Of a DNA stretch of 64,000 nucleotides, positions 1-8,834 are shown piece after piece. The notes under the pieces were generated by a model. That model was not told the DNA's origin. It made no database searches and was given only the letters and a program-made list of their open reading frames with translations. The stretch is from the NCBI RefSeq assembly GCF_001424385.1, contig NZ_LMPO01000008.1, positions 674,674 through 738,673 on the forward strand, written 5' to 3'. The first letter of the stretch is position 1. The number at the start of each line of letters is the position of its first letter. The DNA is from Curtobacterium sp. Leaf183. GTDB lineage: Bacteria; Actinomycetota; Actinomycetes; Actinomycetales; Microbacteriaceae. The position numbers were made by a program, and so were the translations under genes.

Positions 1-369
1 GGCGCGGTCGTCACGGTCGAACCGACGCGGGGCACGGTCGTCGCTGTCACGACGGGGCGCACGATCGTCGCGGTCGAACCGACGCGGGGCACGGTCGTCG
101 GCGCGGGCCGGGCGACCGGCGCCGCGGGGCTCCCACGCCGGACGGCTGCCGCGGCTGTCGCGCGGGTCCCAGTTGGGGCGGCTCGGGCGATCGCCCTGCG
201 AGGAGCGGTTGCGACGCTCGTCGGCGTCCCAACGCTGCTTCTGGCGGGGAGCGGTCGGCTCGGCGGCGCGGAAGCCACGGTGCTTGCTCGAGCGAGCGGC
301 GGGGGTGCCGTTCGGGTGACGGGTTCGATCGGAGGCGCGCTTGTCCGCGCCCTTGTCGTACGGGGCCAT
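1..369 (-). CDS. N-terminus of probable DEAD-box RNA helicase (partial)
   Basis: The reading frame starts at ATG 369 behind GGAAAG and runs off the window edge without a stop (123 residues visible). The visible part is wholly low-complexity and very basic/acidic. It opens MAPYDKGADKRASDRTRH, has a KHRGF patch, and then shows repeats of the type DDRAPRRFDRD. Such RGG/RDR-rich disordered tails precede the helicase core in many actinobacterial DEAD-box proteins, and the DDRAPRRFDRD style is typical of them, but no helicase motif lies inside the window, so the name is inference. A 12-bp palindrome CGTCGATCGACG lies in the upstream leader at 454-465. It could equally be another RNA-binding protein with an RGG-like tail. 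Confidence 0.5.
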   Translation of the reverse strand, partial: MAPYDKGADKRASDRTRHPNGTPAARSSKHRGFRAAEPTAPRQKQRWDADERRNRSSQGDRPSRPNWDPRDSRGSRPAWEPRGAGRPARADDRAPRRFDRDDRAPRRDSDDRAPRRFDRDDRA

Positions 370-634
370 GTGTTCTTTCCGGGGTGCAGACGTACCACGC
401 AGCCCGGCAGCGACATCGGCGGGGGCGGTTCGTGGAGAGGGGGTTCATCCCGTCGTCGATCGACGTGATTCCAGCCCTCGAACTACACAACACCCAAACA
501 CGTCCGCGGCTCGCAGCCACGGTGTCGAAGGCCGACCGAAGGAGTCTACGCGACACGACACGCGTTGGCCAGCCCCGCTGGCTCGCACGGGGCGTGGCGG
601 AGGCGAGCGGGGCCTCCCGTCCGACCGCGCCGGA

Positions 635-1489
635 TCAGGACTCGGCGAGTCGCTGTCGCTGCTCGGCCACGTCGAAGTCGGCGGCGGGCCAGGACAGGTG
701 CATGTCCTCGAGCGCGCGCAGCAGGAGCTGCTGGACGGCGAGCCGCGCGTACCACTTGCGGTTCGCCGGCACGACGTACCAGGGCGCGACCGCGGTCGAG
801 GTGCGGTCGAAGACGACCTGGTAGGCGTCCTGGTACTCGTCCCAGAGCAGGCGCTCGTCAATGTCGCCCGGGTTGAACTTCCAGTGCTTGTCGGGGCGGT
901 CGAGGCGGTCGCCGAGTCGGGCACGCTGCTCGTCCTTCGAGATGTGCAGCATGACCTTGACGATGGTCGTCCCCTGCTCGGCCAGACGCGTCTCGAAGTC
1001 GACGATCGCCCCGTAGCGACGTTCGATCTCCTCCGGCGGCGCGAAGGAGCGGACGCGCTGGATGAGGACGTCCTCGTAGTGCGAGCGGTCGAACACGCCG
1101 AGCTGTCCGGCGGCCGGCAGCTGCCGCTCGACGCGCCAGAGGAAGTCGTGCGCTCGCTCCTCGGCCGTCGGCGCCTTGAAGCCCGCGTAGTGGACCCCGT
1201 TCGGGTCGACGGCGCCCACGACGTGCGAGACGATCCCGCCCTTGCCCGCGGTGTCCATCGCCTGCAGGACGAGCAGCACGCGGCGCTCGTCGCCCGTCGT
1301 GGCCGCAGCCCAGAGGCGTTCCTGGAGCGCGGCGAGCCGATCGGCGCCGGCGGCCAGCGACTCGAGCCCGTCGATCTTGCGGCCGGGGAACCCGGGGGTG
1401 CCCTCGGGGTCGACGTCGGCGAGCCGGAACCCCTCGTCGACGCGGAGGAGCGGTTCGGGATCGGCGTTCCAGGCCTTGCGACGGCTCAC
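635..1489 (-). CDS. ppk2: Polyphosphate kinase 2 family phosphotransferase
   Basis: This cytosolic enzyme of the PPK2 family transfers phosphate between polyphosphate and nucleotides. The 284-residue protein has the family's single-domain length. The Walker A loop AMDTAGKGG lies at about residues 77-85 and the Walker B segment FDRSHYEDVL at about 132-141. The basic lid segment (RARLGDRLDRPDKHWKF) and the C-terminal WYVVPANRKWYAR region are also present. The GTG start at 1489 is chosen because CTGGAGGACC sits just upstream and the homologous region begins there; the frame stays open far upstream but that is only the antisense of the esterase gene. Class (ADP-, AMP- or NDP-preferring) cannot be told from sequence by eye. 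A GGAGGC/GCCTCC hairpin follows at 599-617. Confidence 0.93.
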   Translation of the reverse strand: MSRRKAWNADPEPLLRVDEGFRLADVDPEGTPGFPGRKIDGLESLAAGADRLAALQERLWAAATTGDERRVLLVLQAMDTAGKGGIVSHVVGAVDPNGVHYAGFKAPTAEERAHDFLWRVERQLPAAGQLGVFDRSHYEDVLIQRVRSFAPPEEIERRYGAIVDFETRLAEQGTTIVKVMLHISKDEQRARLGDRLDRPDKHWKFNPGDIDERLLWDEYQDAYQVVFDRTSTAVAPWYVVPANRKWYARLAVQQLLLRALEDMHLSWPAADFDVAEQRQRLAES

Positions 1490-1570
1490 GGGTCCTCCAG
1501 GGTCAGGGGTGTGCTGCCGCTCATCCTGGCACCCGCGGGTGAACGGCGTTCCGCGGTACCGTGGTCTGCG

Positions 1571-2617
1571 ATGAGGTCCGGCCGCCGCACGCTGTACGCG
1601 CTCGTCGCCGCGGTCGTGGCGCTCGGCGCGGTTGCGTCGTGCAGCGCCGACCCGGCAGCCGACGAGAACGCGACCGTCACCGCCGATCCCGTCATCTACC
1701 CGCTGTCGCTGCGGTACCACGGCATCGACGTCGTCCGGGACGTCCCGTACGGCGCCGACCGACTGCAGCAGCTCGACGTCTGCCTGCCCGCGGACAGCGC
1801 TCCGAGGACGACGGCGACCCCGAGCGTGGCGGCGTCCGCTGGCGCTCCCGGGTCGGCCGCCAGCTCGGCTCCGGGCGGTGCCTCGGCGTCGGCCAGCCCC
1901 CGTGCCGCGGCCGGGACCCGCCCCGCGGTGATGATGGTGCACGGCGGCAGCTGGTCCCACGGGGACAAGGACACGGCGGCCTACCGCGCGGTGTGCCAGT
2001 ACCTGGCGTCCGAGGGCTTCGTCACGTTCAACATCGACTACCGCCTGGCGCCGACCGACCCCTTCCCCGCGGGCCTCGACGACACCCGACGGGCGCTCGA
2101 CTGGGTCTTCCGACCGTCGACCCTCGAGACGTACGACGTCGATGCCGACCGCGTGGGGGTGTTCGGCGGCAGCGCGGGCGGCAACCTGGCCGCCATGCTC
2201 GCGGTCGAGGACCACGAGTCCACCGCCTACGCCGACGGGGACCGCATCCGTGCCGTCGTCGACCTGAGCGGACCGACCGACCTGACGGCGCGTTCGACCC
2301 GGGCGGACGGGGTGTCGGCGGCGTTCCAGCGGCGCCAGCTGCTGTACCTCGGGTGCACCGCGTACGACGCCTGCCCGGCGGCGACCAGGGCCTCCCCCAC
2401 GTACCACGTCACCGCGGACACGGCGCCCTTCTTCATCGGGCACTCCACGCAGGAGTTCATCCCGCTCTGGGAGTCGCAGGAGTTCGCCGCGGCGCTGCGA
2501 GCACACGACGTCCCGGTCACGTTCGTCGCGGTGCGGGGGACGGCGCACTCGATCGCACAGCTCGACGAGGCGATGAGCAAGCGCGTCGTGGCGTTTCTGC
2601 GGCGGCAGCTGCGCTGA
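1571..2617 (+). CDS. Lipoprotein alpha/beta-hydrolase (esterase/lipase)
   Basis: This is a secreted, membrane-anchored carboxylesterase-type hydrolase of 348 residues. The signal peptide ends in the lipobox VASC (lipidated Cys24). A Ser/Ala/Pro-rich linker at about 78-115 precedes the catalytic domain. The oxyanion motif HGG is at 124-126, the nucleophile elbow GGSAGG has Ser201, and the candidate catalytic His326 is in GTAHS. Where the family usually has GxxDxxVP this protein reads HSTQEFIP, so the acid may be Glu295 rather than Asp. ATG 1571 lies 8 nt after TACCGT (1557-1562), fitting a leaderless or near-leaderless transcript. The substrate is unknown. It resembles the isoprenylcysteine-methylesterase/BD-FAE-like hormone-sensitive lipase group. 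Confidence 0.88.
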   Translation: MRSGRRTLYALVAAVVALGAVASCSADPAADENATVTADPVIYPLSLRYHGIDVVRDVPYGADRLQQLDVCLPADSAPRTTATPSVAASAGAPGSAASSAPGGASASASPRAAAGTRPAVMMVHGGSWSHGDKDTAAYRAVCQYLASEGFVTFNIDYRLAPTDPFPAGLDDTRRALDWVFRPSTLETYDVDADRVGVFGGSAGGNLAAMLAVEDHESTAYADGDRIRAVVDLSGPTDLTARSTRADGVSAAFQRRQLLYLGCTAYDACPAATRASPTYHVTADTAPFFIGHSTQEFIPLWESQEFAAALRAHDVPVTFVAVRGTAHSIAQLDEAMSKRVVAFLRRQLR

Positions 2618-2966
2618 GCGCGGGGCCTGCGACATCGCCGCAGTTATTGCGCGTCGCTTCTGCTGCACCGATGTCGCCTCGGGAGCGGACCCGGGCCGCG
2701 GGCGACGTCAGGGCAGCGAAAGCGACACGCGAAACCGCGGGTGATGTCGCTTTCGGGGGCGGCGCAGGCAGGAGCGGGCGGCGCAGGCGGGGGCGGCGCA
2801 GGCGGGGGCGGCGCAGGCGGGGGCGGCGCAGGCGGGGGCGGCGCGGGCGCGGCAGGCGGGAGCGTGCACTCGGGTCGGCCACGCGGTGGACCGTGGGCGT
2901 ACCCCGACCGGGTGCCACCCGGAGTCGGGACTGCCGCCGTAACGTGTCCGGACGGAGACTTCGTGG
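2618..2966. repeat. Intergenic region: paired hairpins and a 15-bp tandem repeat
   Basis: No gene is supported in these 349 bases. Two separate stem-loops lie back to back. The first has arms GCGACATCG (2629-2637) and CGATGTCGC (2669-2677). The second has arms CGAAAGCGACA (2717-2727) and TGTCGCTTTCG (2745-2755). They share the GACATC/TGTCGC core. A 15-bp unit GGGCGGCGCAGGCGG is then repeated four times perfectly (2776-2835) and decays over the next ~20 bases. A Gly-rich ORF across the tandem repeat is only its translation. TAACGT at 2939-2944 is a likely -10 box for the next gene. Confidence 0.8.
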
Positions 2967-3227
2967 GTGACCGACACCTCGACCCGCCCCGCGCGCTCCG
3001 CACGACCGACGACCCCGTGGGAGCGCCGCCCCCGCAGCAGCACGGTCGCGGAGCTGCTGCTCGGGCTGTCGTTCTTCGTGACGGTCGGGTTCGCGGGACT
3101 CGGTGCCGCGACCGGGCACACCTCGGCCGTCGCACAGCTCGGCGCGGTGGTGTTCCTGGTGACGCTGACGGTCGTCGTCGTGCGGTGGTTCGTCGCTGTC
3201 GACCTCGAGGACGTCGAAGCCCGCTAG
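2967..3227 (+). CDS. Small two-helix membrane protein
   Basis: This 86-residue protein is of unknown function. It has a basic, Pro/Arg-rich N-terminal tail (about residues 1-27). Two hydrophobic segments follow at about 28-50 and 57-80, and the C-terminus is short and acidic (DLEDVEAR), so both ends are probably cytoplasmic. The GTG start at 2967 follows GGACGGAG at a normal distance, and TAACGT lies about 25 nt upstream. It ends head-to-head with the RND transporter gene: the two stop codons overlap (3224-3227), so the two transcripts converge with no spacer. Confidence 0.7.
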   Translation: MTDTSTRPARSARPTTPWERRPRSSTVAELLLGLSFFVTVGFAGLGAATGHTSAVAQLGAVVFLVTLTVVVVRWFVAVDLEDVEAR

Positions 3228-6200
3228 TCCGCGACGCGCTCCGACCGGCGTCGGAACGTCTCGCCGAACCAGACGCGCAGACTCCGCCGCGGCAGTCCCG
3301 CAGCACGACGGTCAGCCCGACGCTCGCGCGCCCGCTCGACCAGGAAGTACAGCGCCGGCAGCACCACGAGCGTCAGCAGCGTGGAGGACACCAGCCCGCC
3401 GATCACCACCAGCGCGAGCGGCTGCGAGATGAAGCCGCCCTGCCCGGTCAGGCCGATCGCCATCGGCACCAGCGCGAAGATCGTCGCCAACGCCGTCATC
3501 AGGATCGGGCGGAGTCGGCGGGTCGCGCCTTCGACCAGGGCCTCGCGGACGCGGAGTCCCCGTCGGCGGTACTGGTTGACGAGGTCGATGAGCACGATCG
3601 CGTTCGTCACGACGATGCCGACCAGCATGAGCACCCCGATCAGGGACGCCACACCGATCGGGATCCCCGACGCGATCTGCAGCAGGATCGCCCCGGTCGC
3701 CGCGAACGGCACGGACACGAGCAGCAGCAGCGGTTGCAGGAGGCTGCGGAACGTCGCCACCATCACGACGTAGACGATCAGGATCGCCACGAGCGCTGCG
3801 AGCAACAGCTGGCTGAACGCCGACGACTGGCTCGACGCGACGCCGCCGATCGACGCCGACGCCCCTCGTGGCAGGTCGAGCTGGTCGACAGCGTTCGTCA
3901 CCGACGTGACCGCGGCACCGAGGTTGGCGGAGTCGGGCGTGACCGTGATCGTCGCCGTCCGGACCGCGTCCGAGGTGGTGACCGAGGTGGGCCCGTCGGC
4001 CTGGTCCACTGACGCCAGATCGGACAGCGGGACCGATCCGGTCGCGGTCGGGACCGACAGGTCGCGCAGGGCCTGGACGGTGGTGGGCGGCTCGGGGTCG
4101 GCGATGTAGACGTCGAGCGAGGCGTCGTCGATCTCGACCGTGCCGGTGTCGCGCGGCGAGACCGAAGCCGCGACGATGCCGCCGACCTGGGTCTCGGTGA
4201 GGCCGAGCGACGCGGCCTTCGCGCGGTCGACCGTGACGGCCAGGTACGGCTCGGCCGCCGACAGGTTGCTCGTCGCACCGGTGGTGTGGGCGACGTCCTT
4301 GAGCGTGCTCAGGGCCTTGTCTGCCGCGGTCCGCAGCTGCGCCTGGGTCGGCGCGGTGACGTCGACCTCGATGTCGCTGCTGCCGCCGAAGCCGCCGCCC
4401 GATGACGACAGCGCGATCTCCCCCGCGCCGCTGAGCCGGTCCAGGCGCTTGCGCGTGTCCGACTGGATGCGGGCCTGGTCGGCGTCGGAGTCGGTCGTCA
4501 CGGCGTACTGGATCGACGCGGTCCCACCGCCGCCGAACGCCGCCTGGATCGACTGGCCGCTCGTGCCGATGGTGGTCTGCACGGTGTCGACGCCGTCCAC
4601 CGCACGGAGCTGCCGCTCGACCGCGCGCGCCTTGTCGGACTGCACGTCGAGCGAGGCGCCGGGGTCGAGGTCCTGCGTGACGGTGAACGTGTTCTGGCCG
4701 GAGTCGCCGAGGTAGTTCGTCTTGACGAACGGCAGCGCCGCGACCGTCCCACCGAGCACGAGGACCGCCAGCACCACGACGAGCGCCGGGAACCGCAGGA
4801 CCCAGTGCAGGACGGGCTGGTACCCGCGCCTCAGGCGGTCCGGAGCGGTGGCGTCGTGCAGGTCCGCCGCGGAGCGCAGGTCCGACTCGGTGGCCGAACC
4901 GGCAGCCACCGCGCCCGTGCCCGGCGAACCCGCCGTGTCCGCAGCAGCGACACCGGCGGCCGCGCCGGCGTGCTTGTGGGCCTTGGGTGCCCGCAGGAAC
5001 CAGTACGCGAGCACCGGCACGATGGTCAGCGCCACGAGCAGGGACGCGACCAGCGCCATCGACACGGTGAGTGCGAACGGCCGGAACAGCTCGCCGACGA
5101 GCTCGGCGACGAACGCGACGGGCAGGAACACGACGACCGTGGTCAGCGTCGACGCGGTCACCGCGCCCGCGACCTCGCGCACGCCGTCGAGCACGGCCTG
5201 TCGCCGGTCGACGCCCGGTTGCAGATGTCGCTTGATGTTCTCGATGACCACGATGGAGTCGTCGACCACGCGGCCGATCGCGATCGTCAGGCCGGCCAGC
5301 GTGATGATGTTGAGCGTGTAGTCGGCCGCCCGCATGCCGATCGCCGCGAGCAGCACCGACGTCGGGATCGAGATCGCGGTCACGATCGTGGAACGCACCG
5401 ACAGCAGGAACACCAGGATCACGACGACAGCGAACCCGAGCCCGAGCAGGCCCTCTTCGGCGAGGGAGTCGATCGACTGCTGGATGTAGGGCGCCTGGTC
5501 GAAGACGACCGTGAACCGCGGGTCACCGGTGATCTTCGACTCTATGCCAGGCAGGGCGTTGCGGACGGTCTTCGACACGTCGACCGTGTTGGCCTCTTGC
5601 GTCTTGGTGATCGCGATCGTCAGCGCCTGTTCGCCGTCGACCCGACTGATCGACGTGCGTGGTGACTCGGTGATCTCGACCTTCGCGACGTCACCGATCG
5701 TGGTCGTCGTCGGTGTCGCCCCCGGTGCCGTCGTGCCCCCGGTCAGCGGGAGCGCCTGGATGTCGGCCACCGACGCGATGCGCTCCCCCGTCTGCACCGA
5801 GAGCGTCGAGCCGTCCTGGGTGAGCGTGCCGCCGGGGATGAGCGTGCCGTTGTCGCTGAGGGCATCGGAGATCGCCGACTCGGACAGCCCGCGCTCCCCG
5901 AGTGCCGTGCGGTCGGGGGTGATGAGCACGCGCCGACCCGGGTTGCCGTAGATGTCGGCCGCGCGCACCCCGTCGAGCTTCTCGAGGTCGGGGACCGCCG
6001 TGGCGTTCAACCGCTCGACGAGCTGTTCCTGGTCGCCCTTCGCCGACACCGCCAGCTGGATCACCGGCAGGTCGTCGAACGACCCCGTGACGATCTGCGT
6101 CTGGACCGAGTCCGGCAGCGAGAGCGCGTTGACGACGGTCTGGATCTTGTCCTCGGCGCTCGCCAGGTTGGACCCGTAGGCGAACTCGGCCGACACGACG

Positions 6201-6469
6201 CTCTGCCCGGTGGAGGACGTGGCCGTGGTGGACTTCAGGTCGGGGACCGCCTGGATGCCCTGCTCGATCTTGGTCGAGACGTCGTTCGACACCACCTCGG
6301 GAGTCGCTCCCGGGTACGCGCTGACGATGGCGACCTGGGGGAACTGGACGCTCGGGATGAGTTCCTGCTTCAGGCTGGACAGCGAGATGCCGCCGAAGAT
6401 CGCCACGACGATGGTGACGAGCGCGATGAGCGCGCGGTTCCGCAGGCTGAAGACCGAGAGCAGGTGCAC
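3224..6469 (-). CDS. Efflux RND transporter permease (HAE1/AcrB-like)
   Basis: This large inner-membrane proton-driven exporter has 1081 residues, the usual length for the family. TM1 follows immediately after the start (LRNRALIALVTIVVAIFGG). Two similar halves each carry a large extracytoplasmic loop and a block of about five to six further TM segments. The proton-relay pair of TM4 is visible in GRVVDDSIVVIENI, and the second-half equivalent is VTNAIVLIDLVNQYRRRG. An Ala/Gly-rich linker (HAGAAAGVAAADTAGSPG) and a charged stretch join the halves. The start is GTG 6469, with GAGGA upstream; extending the frame would translate the 33-bp tandem repeat instead. There is no periplasmic adaptor or outer-membrane partner here, as is normal for actinobacterial members. 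Substrates are not predictable. Confidence 0.92.
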   Translation of the reverse strand: MHLLSVFSLRNRALIALVTIVVAIFGGISLSSLKQELIPSVQFPQVAIVSAYPGATPEVVSNDVSTKIEQGIQAVPDLKSTTATSSTGQSVVSAEFAYGSNLASAEDKIQTVVNALSLPDSVQTQIVTGSFDDLPVIQLAVSAKGDQEQLVERLNATAVPDLEKLDGVRAADIYGNPGRRVLITPDRTALGERGLSESAISDALSDNGTLIPGGTLTQDGSTLSVQTGERIASVADIQALPLTGGTTAPGATPTTTTIGDVAKVEITESPRTSISRVDGEQALTIAITKTQEANTVDVSKTVRNALPGIESKITGDPRFTVVFDQAPYIQQSIDSLAEEGLLGLGFAVVVILVFLLSVRSTIVTAISIPTSVLLAAIGMRAADYTLNIITLAGLTIAIGRVVDDSIVVIENIKRHLQPGVDRRQAVLDGVREVAGAVTASTLTTVVVFLPVAFVAELVGELFRPFALTVSMALVASLLVALTIVPVLAYWFLRAPKAHKHAGAAAGVAAADTAGSPGTGAVAAGSATESDLRSAADLHDATAPDRLRRGYQPVLHWVLRFPALVVVLAVLVLGGTVAALPFVKTNYLGDSGQNTFTVTQDLDPGASLDVQSDKARAVERQLRAVDGVDTVQTTIGTSGQSIQAAFGGGGTASIQYAVTTDSDADQARIQSDTRKRLDRLSGAGEIALSSSGGGFGGSSDIEVDVTAPTQAQLRTAADKALSTLKDVAHTTGATSNLSAAEPYLAVTVDRAKAASLGLTETQVGGIVAASVSPRDTGTVEIDDASLDVYIADPEPPTTVQALRDLSVPTATGSVPLSDLASVDQADGPTSVTTSDAVRTATITVTPDSANLGAAVTSVTNAVDQLDLPRGASASIGGVASSQSSAFSQLLLAALVAILIVYVVMVATFRSLLQPLLLLVSVPFAATGAILLQIASGIPIGVASLIGVLMLVGIVVTNAIVLIDLVNQYRRRGLRVREALVEGATRRLRPILMTALATIFALVPMAIGLTGQGGFISQPLALVVIGGLVSSTLLTLVVLPALYFLVERARERRADRRAAGLPRRSLRVWFGETFRRRSERVAD

Positions 6470-6482
6470 GGTCCGATCCTCG

Positions 6483-6581
6483 CAGGTGCGTCCGACGCTG
6501 AGCACAGCCCACGAGCAGGTGCGTCCGACGCGGAGCACAGCCGACGAGCAGGTGCATCCGACGCCCGGCACGGCCCGCCCG
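6483..6581 (-). repeat. 33-bp tandem repeat (3 copies) upstream of the RND gene
   Basis: Three head-to-tail copies of a 33-bp unit (6483-6515, 6516-6548, 6549-6581) begin CAGGTGCGTCCGACGC; the third copy is more diverged. The array starts 14 bp upstream of the RND start codon and fills most of the 133-bp spacer to the next gene. The length is a multiple of 3, so it produces an artificial in-frame extension of the RND reading frame. Iterated sites before an efflux gene suggest regulator binding, but no regulator gene adjoins. Confidence 0.75.
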
Positions 6582-6602
6582 GAGGAACGCCGCCGGGACG
6601 GG

Positions 6603-7253
6603 TCAGCCGCCGAGCAGCAGGAAGACCGCCAGCACCGCCACCGACCCGACGACACCGGTGCCGAGCGCGAGGACCCGCGCCGCCGGCGACCCGGCCAGCA
6701 CGACCCCGGCGACGAGCACCGCCGCCCCGACCACGATCTCGACGATCCAGGTCACGACGCCGGTCGTCGCGGCGACCTGGAGCAGTGCCCGGATGCCCTC
6801 GCCCACGAGCACCGCGGCGACGGCACCGAACGCCGCCCCGCGCAGTCGTCCGTCGCGGGACCGCACGAGGACCGCGCACGCGCCGGCGAGCACCCCCGCA
6901 GGCACCCCCATGAGGACCCAGAAGTTGGTGAGGGACAGCACGTCCGGGAAGCCGCGCAGGTTCGTCGTCGCCCAGTAGCCGACGTGCATGAGCTCCAGCA
7001 GCACGACACCGGCGACCATCGCGAGCGCCAGACCACCGCGACCCGCGCGGACCCGGAGCACGAGCAGCAGCGCGACGGCGACGACGAACCACGGACCGGC
7101 GGAGTTCGCCACCGACGACAGCGGCCCGACGGCCTGTCCGTACGACGTCAGGACGCCGGCGAGCAGCGCACCGCCGAGGACCATCGACACCCGCGCAGCG
7201 GCGGGCACGGGCGCGACGGGCGTCGCGGGGGCGGAGGACACGAGCGGGGTCAT
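6603..7253 (-). CDS. Multi-pass membrane protein, DUF6518-like
   Basis: This 216-residue protein is almost entirely hydrophobic, with six to seven predicted TM helices. Recognisable stretches are LELMHVGYWATTNLRG in a loop near the middle and GEGIRALLQVAATTGVVTWIVEI. The pattern matches my memory of actinobacterial DUF6518 proteins, whose function is unknown. ATG 7253 is chosen; a GTG at 7271 in the same frame is the alternative, and neither has a strong ribosome site. It is co-directional with the RND gene, separated by the 33-bp repeat array. Confidence 0.65.
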   Translation of the reverse strand: MTPLVSSAPATPVAPVPAAARVSMVLGGALLAGVLTSYGQAVGPLSSVANSAGPWFVVAVALLLVLRVRAGRGGLALAMVAGVVLLELMHVGYWATTNLRGFPDVLSLTNFWVLMGVPAGVLAGACAVLVRSRDGRLRGAAFGAVAAVLVGEGIRALLQVAATTGVVTWIVEIVVGAAVLVAGVVLAGSPAARVLALGTGVVGSVAVLAVFLLLGG

Positions 7254-7330
7254 GTCCCGATGCTCGCGCACGCCCGGCGCAGCCGCGTCACCCCCGGGAG
7301 CGAAGCCGGCTCATCCCAGCGGACGACACC

Positions 7331-8773
7331 TCAGACCACCGCGGCCAACGACCCCCGCGTGCCGCTGCCCGCACCACCGGTCCGCGCCCACGCACGCTCG
7401 AGCACGTCGACCAGCCGCACCCGGTCCGCCGGTGCCATCGTGAACGGCACCCGAAGGAACCGCTCGAAGCCGCCGTCCGGCCCGAACACCCCACCGGAGG
7501 CCAGCACGACGCCCTCGGATCGCGCAGCCAGCACGAGCGCACTCGAGACCGGCCGGCCGAGCCCCACCCACGTCGTCAGCCCACCCGCCGGTGACGGCAC
7601 GTCCCACTCCGGCAACCGCGCCCGCAGCGCGCCCACGACGGCGTCGCGACCCTGTCTCAGGGTGACGCGCCGGGCCTCCAGGACCGTGTCCGTCAGCGGG
7701 ACCAGCTCGCGCGCGACCAGCTGGTCGAGCACCGGCGTGCCGAGGTCGCCCGTCGGGCGGGCGAGCAGCAGCCGCTGCAGCAGCTCCGGCTCGGCGCGGA
7801 TCCACCCGATCCGCAGGCCGCCCCAGAAGACCTTGTCGGCCGACCCGATCATCACCACGGACGACGAACGCGTCGCCAGCGGCGGCGATGCCTGGCCGTC
7901 GATCCGCAGCTCGCCCATCGTCTCGTCCGCGATCACCGTCGTCCCGACCGACGACGCGAGGTCGAGCAGCGTCGACCGCACCGCGTCGGACATCGTGGCG
8001 CCGGTCGGGTTGTGCAGCTCCGGCATCACGTACGCGACGGAGGGCGCCGAACGCCGGAGGGCGGCCTCGAGCACCCCGACGTCCCACCCGGTCCGCGCGT
8101 CGACGGGCACGCCGACGAGACGGCCCCCTGCTTCGCGGAAGGCTTCATGGGCGTGCGGGTACGTGGGCGACTCCACGAGCACGGCGTCGCCGCGACGGAC
8201 CAGGACCCGGGCGAGCAGCGCGATCGCGTGCTGCGCGCCGATGGTGACCACGACCTGGTCCGGCGTGGTCGGCAGCCCGCGAGCGGTGTACCGCGCGGCC
8301 ACGGCGGCACGGAGCCCGGGGTCGCCGACCGTGTCGTACCCGATGCCGGCGAGCGCTGCCGGGACGTGCCGCATCGCCCGGTCGACCGCTTCGGAGATCC
8401 CGGGGGCGGCGTGCAGCGCGGCCTTCCGCAGGTCGAGCACGTCACCGGACACGACGCCGCCCAGCCGCTCCGGGTCGGGCCGTCCGACCAGGTCCCGCGG
8501 CAGACGCACGACACTGCCGGACCCGCGCAGGGACGCCAGGTACCCGGAGGACCGCAGCCGGGCGTAGGCGTTCGCGACGGTGGTGCGTGAGACGCCGAGC
8601 GCCTCGGCCAGCCCGCGTTCGGCGGGCATCCGGGCGCCGAGCGGGACGCGTCCGTCGATGACGAGCACGCGGACGGCGTCGGCGAGTGCCTCGTACGCGA
8701 CGGCGTTCGACCCGACACGCCAGTCCTGCAGCATGGCTGCGGCGGCGCGGGCACTCAGCAGGACCGGGGTCAT
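7331..8773 (-). CDS. MocR-type regulator (GntR HTH + aminotransferase fold)
   Basis: This 480-residue PLP-dependent transcription factor joins an N-terminal GntR winged helix (about residues 15-85, containing PAERGLAEALGVSRTTVANAYARL) to a class I aminotransferase-like domain. The NPTG motif, the Asp-containing VIADETMGEL segment and the putative PLP lysine in GSADKVFWGGLRIGW are all visible. It diverges from a YczE-family membrane protein with only 61 bp between the start codons. That arrangement is well known for MocR regulators of the YcxD/YczE type, so the membrane protein is the likely target. GATTGG and TCCAAT in the spacer form a candidate operator. Confidence 0.9.
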   Translation of the reverse strand: MTPVLLSARAAAAMLQDWRVGSNAVAYEALADAVRVLVIDGRVPLGARMPAERGLAEALGVSRTTVANAYARLRSSGYLASLRGSGSVVRLPRDLVGRPDPERLGGVVSGDVLDLRKAALHAAPGISEAVDRAMRHVPAALAGIGYDTVGDPGLRAAVAARYTARGLPTTPDQVVVTIGAQHAIALLARVLVRRGDAVLVESPTYPHAHEAFREAGGRLVGVPVDARTGWDVGVLEAALRRSAPSVAYVMPELHNPTGATMSDAVRSTLLDLASSVGTTVIADETMGELRIDGQASPPLATRSSSVVMIGSADKVFWGGLRIGWIRAEPELLQRLLLARPTGDLGTPVLDQLVARELVPLTDTVLEARRVTLRQGRDAVVGALRARLPEWDVPSPAGGLTTWVGLGRPVSSALVLAARSEGVVLASGGVFGPDGGFERFLRVPFTMAPADRVRLVDVLERAWARTGGAGSGTRGSLAAVV

Positions 8774-8789
8774 CACGCCACCGTAGTGC

Positions 8790-8815
8790 GATTGGCTCTC
8801 GACCGGCAGTCCAAT
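8790..8815. promoter_or_regulatory. Candidate MocR operator (GATTGG...TCCAAT)
   Basis: The 61-bp divergent spacer contains ATTGG (8791-8795) and its inverted copy CCAAT (8811-8815), centre to centre about 20 bp, i.e. on the same helix face. Its location between a MocR regulator and its presumed target fits an operator; binding is inferred. Confidence 0.5.
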
Positions 8816-8834
8816 TCCCTGCCACGCTCGCCCC

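Noticed and set aside
2741-4012. Gly-rich 423-residue ORF
   Set aside because: It translates the 15-bp tandem repeat and then runs antisense to the RND gene.
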